A stretch of 6,435 nt of DNA from Methanothrix sp. (lineage in GTDB: Archaea; Halobacteriota; Methanosarcinia; Methanotrichales; Methanotrichaceae), in NCBI GenBank assembly GCA_028688535.1, contig JAQTXY010000120.1, positions 1 through 6,435 of the forward strand. The letters run 5' to 3'. Each line of letters begins with the position of its first letter. The stretch's first letter is position 1. Under the pieces are notes generated by a model. It saw only the letters and a program-made list of their open reading frames with translations. It was not told the DNA's origin and ran no database searches. The translations under genes and the position numbers were made by a program. Positions 1 to 5,238 of this stretch are shown piece by piece.

Positions 1-555
1 GCAACATGGAACTGGGAGCTTGCATCTGCCAGGCCCAGAGATATCACCGCAATATGTCGGATAGGATCTGGTCTTGACTTCGGTAGTCTTTTGCAGGTGC
101 TCGGCATGGGTGTACATCTCCGTCAGCACAACGCCTATCCTGTAGTTCTGAACGCAGAGCTTCTCGACCCACTTTTGATCATAAGTGCCGGTCTGATAAG
201 AAACAGGCATATACTCGAACTCCGCCTCCTTTGTGAAGTTGATGTAATCCTTTCGAATGCTGTAGTCAACCCACTGTCCCCTGTTGATTACAAAACGCGG
301 ATAACATCCTGTGTCTATTTGCCGCTCTCCCTCTAATTCCGTCTTCTCAGTGATAACATTTCCGGAACCCGATTCCTTTTCGCCCATCTTTTGGCCGTTA
401 AAGCCCGTCTGGGTGGAGACGATCATCTCCACATTCTTGTATCCCACGCCCTTGACCGATGCCTTTTCGTACATGTAGTTGGCAGAGCAAGCAAGTCCCA
501 TCATGGCCATCATCACCACCACCAATAACACAAGCATCTTCTTCATCTTCTCCAT
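1..555 (-). CDS. Secreted cysteine-containing protein of unknown function, C-terminus outside window
   Basis: I do not recognise this family. The reading frame opens at the ATG at 555 and stays open for 185 codons to the window edge, so the C-terminus is missing. The N-terminus is a Sec-type signal peptide: MEKMKKM, a hydrophobic and Met-rich core to about residue 22, then LACSA followed by NYMYE. Cys23 has Gly, not Leu, at position -3, so a lipoprotein is unlikely. The mature part is polar and carries six cysteines (84, 134, 169, 178, 184, 185), one NFT sequon at 106-108, and a Gly/Ser-rich stretch GESGSGN-like near 58-66. The number of cysteines suggests disulfides or metal binding outside the cell. 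It lies 95 bases downstream of the CcdA-type fusion gene on the same strand, so it may be a client of that redox system; this is inference. The start is set by a near-perfect Shine-Dalgarno sequence 5 bases upstream. Confidence 0.82.
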   Translation of the reverse strand, partial: MEKMKKMLVLLVVVMMAMMGLACSANYMYEKASVKGVGYKNVEMIVSTQTGFNGQKMGEKESGSGNVITEKTELEGERQIDTGCYPRFVINRGQWVDYSIRKDYINFTKEAEFEYMPVSYQTGTYDQKWVEKLCVQNYRIGVVLTEMYTHAEHLQKTTEVKTRSYPTYCGDISGPGRCKLPVPCC

Positions 556-560
556 TTTAT

Positions 561-568
561 CCCTCCTT
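561..568 (-). promoter_or_regulatory. Ribosome binding site AAGGAGGG for the secreted cysteine protein
   Basis: Read on the minus strand this is AAGGAGGG with a 5-base spacer (ATAAA) before the ATG at 555. It is close to a full complement of the 16S rRNA 3' end. It fixes the start of a gene that is otherwise only visible as an edge-truncated open frame, and shows the gene can be translated independently of the gene before it. Confidence 0.8.
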
Positions 569-650
569 AACCAGGACTCCTGATGAAATGCAAATGCATC
601 AAATTAAGGCACCGTCTGCTCTGCCCCGCACCTTTCTGGCTACCTTCCTT

Positions 651-2057
651 TTACCAGAGCAAGAACCCGGCATATCTCACTGCATAAACCACGCCCACCA
701 CTATCACCAGCAGCCCAAAGAATTTGGTGGTCCAGGCCCCGATGGAGACGTATTTCTCTCCAATTCTTCCTCCCACTGCTCGGGAGAAGGTGGCAATGGG
801 AATAATGGGCACGCCATGTCCTATTCCGAAGATGAAAAGCATCACGCCTCCTGCCAGGGGGGTGATATTTTGCGCCGCCAGCCAGATCAATACCGGCAGA
901 ACCATGGAGAGGGCGCAGGGTGCCCAGCCCAGTGCAAAGAATATGCCAAGCGTGAAGGCGCCAATGAAAGAGGAGTGCTTGAATATAGCCACGGAGGCCT
1001 CAACCGACCTTTGCAGCAGGCTTTTCTTCGCCTCACAGTACTCCCCTTCTCCTCGATAACTCCGAATTCGAGCCCTCACAGGCTCCAGGATCTCTTCCAG
1101 TGGCTTGATGTTGCTGATGCCCAGAAGTATCATGATAATACCGGCTATCAGGTCGAAGACCCTGGAATCTCTTATGAACAGGCCCACCTGAGAGATGAAC
1201 AGCCCCAGCACAAAGAATACTGCTGCCATGCCAAAGGTGAAGGCAATGCCTATCATAAAGCCCTCTCTTGAGGTAGAGACGCTCTTTCTCAGGTATTCAT
1301 CCTTTCTTCTTATGGTCATAACATAGGAGAATACAGCGATCATAAGAGCTATGGAGCAGGGCGCAAGCGATGTTAGTATGCCCAGCAGAAACATACCGAA
1401 GGCGGAGACATCCTGCTGGAAGACTTCTCCTTCCAGGCCCTTCCACGCTCCGCCGTTCACGTCCTGTAGCTTCTGGTAAAGCTTCTCGGCGCTCTGCACG
1501 CCGTCTTGCACGCCCTCGCCTACCCGGTAGACGTGATAGACAGCAGCGATATTGCCGTCTTTATCTATGAGAAGGAGTGTGGGATTAGAGGAGCCTCCTC
1601 TCACATTCCAGTAGTCTAAATACTTGCTGGTAATAGTGTAAGGCTCAATATCCTCAGCCCAGGGCCAGGAGATATTGACCTTCCACCACTTCTCAGCCAG
1701 GGACTTGCCGTCACGTGAGTAGGAATTCTTCCGCATGTTCACGGTGGCCAGTTGCACCTCGGGGTGCAAGGCCTTGAGTTTTGCCAGCTCCTCTACCTGT
1801 CCTTTCAGGGACTCTTCGCATTCTACACAGAGTGGAATCTCGATGTTGGTGATATGCAGGATAAGAGGCGCACCGGCAAAGTCTGAGAGCGAGAAGTTCT
1901 TGCCGTCAACTCCAGTAGCAGTAAACTGCGGGGCCTTGATGGCATCGGCAGCAAAGACTGGACTGGAAAAGAGTGCCTGGCAAGCCAGGACGAAAAGGAG
2001 GACGAAAGCTGCTGATTGCAGCTTTTTTTTGCTAGGTTGGGCGATTATCAGTATCAC
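651..2057 (-). CDS. TlpA-like thioredoxin domain fused to CcdA/DsbD-type transmembrane electron carrier
   Basis: The 468-residue protein is likely to move electrons from cytoplasmic thioredoxin through the membrane to thiols outside. Residues 1-37 are a signal peptide (KKK, hydrophobic core, VFA/AD cleavage region). Residues about 42-200 are a TlpA/ResA/AhpC-like thioredoxin fold with redox site CVEC (Cys77, Cys80) and a probable cis-Pro at 159 (NPT). Residues about 217-465 form six membrane helices (near 217-248, 266-290, 298-316, 363-392, 399-423, 439-465). Helix 1 has LAPC (Cys234) and helix 4 has GWAPC (Cys381), matching the paired membrane cysteines of the CcdA family, followed by the typical GHGVP stretch in helix 5. 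DsbD and DipZ carry their thioredoxin domain after the membrane part; here it is before it. The start is a GTG 2 bases after the preceding stop with only a weak ribosome-binding site, so translation is probably coupled. Substrate is unknown: cytochrome c maturation or disulfide reduction are both possible. Confidence 0.9.
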   Translation of the reverse strand: MILIIAQPSKKKLQSAAFVLLFVLACQALFSSPVFAADAIKAPQFTATGVDGKNFSLSDFAGAPLILHITNIEIPLCVECEESLKGQVEELAKLKALHPEVQLATVNMRKNSYSRDGKSLAEKWWKVNISWPWAEDIEPYTITSKYLDYWNVRGGSSNPTLLLIDKDGNIAAVYHVYRVGEGVQDGVQSAEKLYQKLQDVNGGAWKGLEGEVFQQDVSAFGMFLLGILTSLAPCSIALMIAVFSYVMTIRRKDEYLRKSVSTSREGFMIGIAFTFGMAAVFFVLGLFISQVGLFIRDSRVFDLIAGIIMILLGISNIKPLEEILEPVRARIRSYRGEGEYCEAKKSLLQRSVEASVAIFKHSSFIGAFTLGIFFALGWAPCALSMVLPVLIWLAAQNITPLAGGVMLFIFGIGHGVPIIPIATFSRAVGGRIGEKYVSIGAWTTKFFGLLVIVVGVVYAVRYAGFLLW

Positions 2058-2059
2058 TC

Positions 2060-2644
2060 TCAGATCCAGGCGGCACTATTCTGCTTGTAGTAGTAGATGG
2101 CATCCTTCACATAAGCGTCGATCCGCCCCTCGCTCATGGCATCAATTTCGCTGCGCCAGACTACCCCCACCTTCCCATCCGGTCCCTTGGCCAGAGTTAT
2201 GAAGATGGTCGTTGGGACGACCGGCTTTCCCATGCCGTACGGATCATAAACATCCAGGATATCGATCGCTTCTTGCAGGCTATCTCCTTCTCCCAGTATG
2301 TCGTAGTAATCGAGATCGCCGCTAAAGCTATTCGCAGCGGCTTTAATTCTTGGCGTCTGGGTCAGGCAGGGCACGCAGTTGCTGCTATGAATCAGGATGA
2401 GGACCGGCTTTTCCTTGAGAGCCTTCACAATCCAGTCCAGATGTTCTACCGCCTTGCCTGAGTTTTCATTCTGATCGGGATATGTCATCCACCAGTCGTC
2501 ATCTCCTGAGCCCACGGCATGCGCAGGACTGTAGCTATTCCAATCCTCGGAAAGGGCAATGTCCGTTGCTACGAATACTGTTGTAGAAAAGGCAGCCATT
2601 GCCACCAGAAACAATAATGTGAAATTCCTGAATCTACTGAGCAT
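2060..2644 (-). CDS. Secreted or membrane-anchored thioredoxin-fold protein (CVPC)
   Basis: This 194-residue protein has an N-terminal signal or anchor (LSRFRN, then hydrophobic residues to about 27) and a thioredoxin fold from about 65 to 185. The strand VLILIHSSN leads into the redox site CVPC (Cys90, Cys93), and the cis-Pro loop is VVPTT (Pro144), so both active-site elements are present. A region of about 35 acidic and aromatic residues separates the signal from the fold. It lies outside the cytoplasm by prediction and is the natural partner of the CcdA-type fusion gene that begins 2 bases after its stop: the membrane protein would reduce CVPC, which then acts on client proteins. The ATG at 2644 is supported by an in-frame TAA stop just 1 codon upstream (2648-2650), which rules out any longer form, and by GGGGG 8 bases before it. 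The exact client cannot be read from sequence. Confidence 0.9.
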   Translation of the reverse strand: MLSRFRNFTLLFLVAMAAFSTTVFVATDIALSEDWNSYSPAHAVGSGDDDWWMTYPDQNENSGKAVEHLDWIVKALKEKPVLILIHSSNCVPCLTQTPRIKAAANSFSGDLDYYDILGEGDSLQEAIDILDVYDPYGMGKPVVPTTIFITLAKGPDGKVGVVWRSEIDAMSEGRIDAYVKDAIYYYKQNSAAWI

Positions 2645-2652
2645 GATTTAAA

Positions 2653-2657
2653 CCCCC
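2653..2657 (-). promoter_or_regulatory. Ribosome binding site for the CVPC thioredoxin gene
   Basis: The minus strand reads GGGGGT 8 bases before the ATG at 2644. It is a weaker match than the GGAGG sites elsewhere in the window, but the in-frame stop between it and the ATG leaves no competing upstream start. Confidence 0.5.
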
Positions 2658-2683
2658 GAAATATCGTCTGCTCCTTTAATCGG

Positions 2684-2695
2684 CTAAATATTTAG
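2684..2695 (-). promoter_or_regulatory. Candidate TATA box (box A) for the thiol-redox cluster
   Basis: CTAAATATTTAG is a perfect 12-base palindrome containing an archaeal TATA-like core (TAAATATT on the minus strand). Archaeal transcription usually starts about 25 bases downstream of box A, which would put the RNA start near 2662-2668 and leave a short leader of about 20 bases holding the ribosome-binding site. Position fits well; no transcript evidence is available and the match to TTTATATA is only partial. Confidence 0.45.
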
Positions 2696-2715
2696 AGCTT
2701 GTCTTCGACCAGCCC

Positions 2716-2743
2716 GAGAATTCCTTAAGAGACAAGAGAATTC
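2716..2743. repeat. Pair of GAATTCTC direct repeats, 20 bp period
   Basis: The octamer GAGAATTC (plus strand; GAATTCTC on the minus strand) occurs at 2716-2723 and again at 2736-2743. The start-to-start distance is exactly 20 bp, about two helical turns, so both copies face the same side of the DNA. They sit 20 to 50 bp upstream of the candidate TATA box for the redox cluster, where an archaeal activator could bind. Each contains the palindrome GAATTC. Function is inferred from position only; chance repetition of an octamer cannot be excluded. Confidence 0.4.
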
Positions 2744-2795
2744 AGTCTGGCTTTAGGTTTGCAGCATAGAAACATTAACGTGGACCAGGATGTGA

Positions 2796-2810
2796 CGATC
2801 ATATTTATCG
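2796..2810 (-). promoter_or_regulatory. Second, weaker TATA-like box in the intergenic region
   Basis: The minus strand reads CGATAAATATGATCG here, preceded by an A-rich stretch (CCCCAAAAA) resembling a BRE. If used, RNA would start near 2770-2775 and leave a leader of roughly 130 bases before the thioredoxin gene. It is an alternative to the closer box at 2684-2695. Confidence 0.25.
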
Positions 2811-2845
2811 TTTTTGGGGCAGAGATGTTTCCGTGGGACTGAGGC

Positions 2846-2903
2846 TAGAGAAAACCAAAAAGGACAATGAAGACTCTTCAGGCTGCCTTTTTTTGCAGCC
2901 TGA
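2846..2903 (-). terminator. Hairpin plus T-rich tract after the FtsZ-like gene
   Basis: On the minus strand, 11 bases after the TGA of the FtsZ-like gene, TCAGGCTGC and GCAGCCTGA form a perfect 9-bp stem (2878-2886 with 2895-2903) around the 8-base loop AAAAAAAG. It is followed by a T-rich run that includes CCTTTTTGGTTTTCTC (about 2846-2862). Archaeal termination depends mainly on T-rich tracts, which are present; the hairpin may add to it or protect the mRNA 3' end. It separates the cytoskeletal cluster from the redox cluster. Confidence 0.6.
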
Positions 2904-2914
2904 CGCATCTTTCA

Positions 2915-4588
2915 TCATGTTTTCTTTATCAATCCCATTTCCATCAGCTTCTCGTTGATCCTGGCATCAACCATGCTGGCAATTTCTTCATCGCTCTTTG
3001 CTCGTTCATGGGATTTTTTAGTATCAGCCGAAACGACGACCTCTTTTTGGAAGATGCGCAATGGATTGATAAAGAAAGGCTTTTCTCCATCCCTGAGTCT
3101 CTTTCTGGCCTCCTTCAGCTCGAAGACAAAGCCGCTCGTCTTGCCAGAGCCATCCGGACCAAAGAAGAAGGTCTTCAAAGCCTGCTTGGATTGCTCAGTC
3201 AGCCTGACCTGATCTGCTTTTCCATCTTTTCCGCTCTTCTCTTTTATCTTCTCTTTGCCTTCGTAAAACAGATCCTCTGGCCTTTGGCTAATATACTGCA
3301 AGGCAAGAGTAATTACTTTGCAAAATCTGTTCTCCAGAGTATTTTCCTTAAGGTAAGCTTTTGGATCGTCTCCGTAGGGATTTCTAAGCAATATAAGAAT
3401 TTCGTTTTCCCCTTCACCCATCTTTCTCATCGGCCATATATTCAAAGCAGCGATGCCAGTCTCCTTGGAGAGCGCCTCCCTTATTTTCTCTGAATCAATA
3501 AAACCCCGGCAGAAGACCATGGCAAAGTCCGACTTTTCCGGTGTGCAGCCAAAGAGCCTTCCTTCCTCACTCAAGGCCTTTTTAATGAGAGCCTCCTCCG
3601 GATTTTTGCTTCTCGGCATTGATGCATAAAGTGGCACATATATGGGCGGTCTGCGTAGTCCTCCAGAGGAGTGCTGCGCTATAGCCTGGCTGGGTGGAAT
3701 CTCATCAGGATAGTCTCGAGCTGCCACTATCGGCTGCATGATTTTATGAATAAAGCGATTGGCAGAAGCAAAATCCTTTCCAAAATTCTTCAATAAAATT
3801 TCATTATCGACGATGATTACGCCATTGGCTCCGCTGCCTTTTGTTAGAAGATCGTAAAGAGCACTTATTGCAGCCAGGTTCCTTCTGCCTTCCTTTGAGA
3901 ATTGGGCTTTATCGGCAAAATCTCCTAGTTCGGTCAATACGCCTAAGACAAATACAGGATAGTCCGCTTTACCTTCATTTCTGATGTGGTTGATGATCGG
4001 ATTAATAAAGCCGGTTCCGGTTCCTCCACCGAAAGACACGATGAACAGGATCCCGTCGCATTCCCCTTTGCCAAGAGTGGTAAAGTCTCTTATGACATTC
4101 CAGGCACTGTCGAATATGGGATTGGGTGCCTGGATAGAAGTTGGACCGTTGCCATTCGAAGCCCCTCCTTTAGATTCAACCATCTCCTTAATCATGGTCC
4201 GGTTGACTGTATCTTGTATCTGCTCATCGGTATCGAAGATCTCAAATATGGCTTTCAAATACTGGGCGTCTCTTACAAAACCCTGTTTCTTTACGTCATA
4301 GCCGTATTTCTCCCGGACTATTCTATGAACCTCGCAGCCATCGGTTACGGCATCATGTGGAATATAAAAGCATGGGTAGCATCCATCGTTGAGATCTCCG
4401 AAGAAATGCTGGATGTTTTTAGCATCGTTCTTGTCCGCCTCAAGCCAAATGCCCTGTATCATGCCAGGGGAGACGTACTTCGCCTCAGTAATACGGGAAA
4501 GAAGCTGGAAATCCAGATCCACATTTCCCAGAAACTCCTGAGTGATCTTGCCGCCTGCTCCGCCAATTCCTACAATGCATAGTTTCAT
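2915..4588 (-). CDS. Divergent FtsZ/tubulin-superfamily protein
   Basis: The 557-residue cytoplasmic protein begins with KLCIVGIGGAGGK, the FtsZ-like first nucleotide loop, and carries the superfamily signature SFGGGTGTG at 185-193, which binds GTP phosphates. Downstream, EGRRNLAAISALYDLL (233-248) followed by GVIIVDNEIL (256-265) matches the FtsZ segment that ends the GTPase domain. LEADKN (49-54) sits where FtsZ has NTDAQ. Compared with FtsZ (about 350-400 residues) there is an insert of about 100 residues between the first loop and the signature, and a C-terminal extension after about 440. The usual catalytic NxDxxD loop is not recognisable. The extension has GPDGSGKT (477-484), a formal Walker A pattern, and ends in a charged amphipathic helix (533-553). 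The ATG at 4588 overlaps the previous stop as ATGA and has GGGAGG 7 bases upstream. Its neighbours are two membrane proteins, so membrane shaping or surface attachment is likelier than ordinary division; this is inference. Confidence 0.85.
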   Translation of the reverse strand: MKLCIVGIGGAGGKITQEFLGNVDLDFQLLSRITEAKYVSPGMIQGIWLEADKNDAKNIQHFFGDLNDGCYPCFYIPHDAVTDGCEVHRIVREKYGYDVKKQGFVRDAQYLKAIFEIFDTDEQIQDTVNRTMIKEMVESKGGASNGNGPTSIQAPNPIFDSAWNVIRDFTTLGKGECDGILFIVSFGGGTGTGFINPIINHIRNEGKADYPVFVLGVLTELGDFADKAQFSKEGRRNLAAISALYDLLTKGSGANGVIIVDNEILLKNFGKDFASANRFIHKIMQPIVAARDYPDEIPPSQAIAQHSSGGLRRPPIYVPLYASMPRSKNPEEALIKKALSEEGRLFGCTPEKSDFAMVFCRGFIDSEKIREALSKETGIAALNIWPMRKMGEGENEILILLRNPYGDDPKAYLKENTLENRFCKVITLALQYISQRPEDLFYEGKEKIKEKSGKDGKADQVRLTEQSKQALKTFFFGPDGSGKTSGFVFELKEARKRLRDGEKPFFINPLRIFQKEVVVSADTKKSHERAKSDEEIASMVDARINEKLMEMGLIKKT

Positions 4589-5235
4589 CTTCTCGCCTCC
4601 CAGGCCTCTTTGTAGATCGGCAATATCAGGATAGCAGCCGATACGATTATTAATAGAAGGCTAATGAGCTCGACAACCGCCGAACGATTTGGATATATTG
4701 TGCCCAGATAGGCCGAAAAAATGACGGAAAAAGACAAAAGAATAGTCGTTAATCCGATCATCTTCTTCATGGCTTTGGAGATGGAATAAAAGCTGTATAA
4801 TTCCGTTAGCTTGAATTCCCTGATATCTTCAGGAAGCTTATCCACAAATAGAATGATTATTGCGACCAGTAGCGCTATGGACAAGCCAAATATGGCAAAT
4901 CCCATGGAATTTGAAGCTAATTCAGCTATTTCCATGTAGCTAACGGGCAGGAAGGTTGGGACCAACATGTAGAGGAAAGCAATAGCCACAAAGAGCATTA
5001 TCCATGAAGCCAGAGCCAGAGCGGTGAAGTTGGATCCCTGCGCCACCGTCATCTCCTTGTAAAGAAGCGACTTGGAAACGGTCTTTTTCTGCAGAACTCC
5101 CATCAATTTATGCACCTTGTTCAGGTTATTTATATGCAGGGATCCTGCCAAAACGAGGCCTAATGCCAGCATGATTGTGCCCGCTGCAAATAAATTGTCT
5201 GCAGTTAGTGTAGCATCTATCGTATCTATCGGCAT
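4585..5235 (-). CDS. Five-pass membrane protein of unknown family
   Basis: I do not recognise this 216-residue protein. Hydrophobic segments lie near 13-33, 70-92, 110-131, 158-178 and 187-206, giving five predicted membrane helices. Between helices 1 and 2 there is a basic loop (about 34-66, HINNLNKVHKLM then KKTVSKSLLYK), and between 3 and 4 a charged loop (about 132-157). By the positive-inside rule these two loops and the C-terminus KEAWEARR would be cytoplasmic, with a short N-terminus outside. There are no cysteines and no catalytic motif. It lies 3 bases after the gene for the surface protein and overlaps the FtsZ-like gene by ATGA, so it is placed to act as the membrane receptor or anchor that links the two. 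That role is inferred from gene order alone. Confidence 0.82.
   Translation of the reverse strand: MPIDTIDATLTADNLFAAGTIMLALGLVLAGSLHINNLNKVHKLMGVLQKKTVSKSLLYKEMTVAQGSNFTALALASWIMLFVAIAFLYMLVPTFLPVSYMEIAELASNSMGFAIFGLSIALLVAIIILFVDKLPEDIREFKLTELYSFYSISKAMKKMIGLTTILLSFSVIFSAYLGTIYPNRSAVVELISLLLIIVSAAILILPIYKEAWEARR
4596..4601 (-). promoter_or_regulatory. Ribosome binding site for the FtsZ-like gene
   Basis: GGGAGG on the minus strand, 7 bases before the ATG at 4588, lies inside the last codons of the five-pass membrane protein gene. Together with the ATGA overlap it supports coupled translation of the two genes and confirms the start. Confidence 0.75.
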
Positions 5236-5238
5236 TTC

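Noticed and set aside
484..495. Possible lipobox (GLAC) in the secreted cysteine protein
   Set aside because: The residue at -3 is Gly where a lipobox needs Leu or similar, and an ordinary signal peptidase site follows two residues later. A lipoprotein call is not supported.
572..607. Small dyad CAGGACTCCTG (572-582), ATGCA-AA-TGCAT arms nearby, and a TTAATTT stretch (601-607) as operator and promoter of the secreted cysteine protein
   Set aside because: The arms are only 5 bases long and the AT stretch is a poor TATA match. The gene could equally be read from the upstream redox promoter, so no site is annotated.
459..1271. Long plus-strand open frame (270 codons) opposite the CcdA-type gene
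   Set aside because: It is antisense to a gene with clear domain motifs and a signal peptide. Its predicted protein is low in hydrophobic core, rich in His/Pro/Ser/Gln and has no recognisable motif; it is a shadow of the real frame.
2023..2030. Run of eight A residues (minus strand) near the start of the CcdA-type fusion gene, a possible slippage or phase-variation site
   Set aside because: It encodes part of the basic KKK stretch of a normal signal peptide, and the frame is intact from the GTG to the stop. A single run of eight without other evidence is not enough to claim phase variation.
2867..3493. Plus-strand open frame opposite the C-terminus of the FtsZ-like gene
   Set aside because: It starts next to the hairpin region, has no recognisable motif and lies wholly opposite a well-supported gene. 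The frames at 3984-4301 and 3986-4582 are rejected for the same reason.
4370..4381. CYPC (Cys70, Cys73) in the FtsZ-like protein as a redox or metal site
   Set aside because: It is a lone CxxC in a cytoplasmic protein without a thioredoxin fold or a second cysteine pair in a clear metal-binding arrangement. It could be chance.
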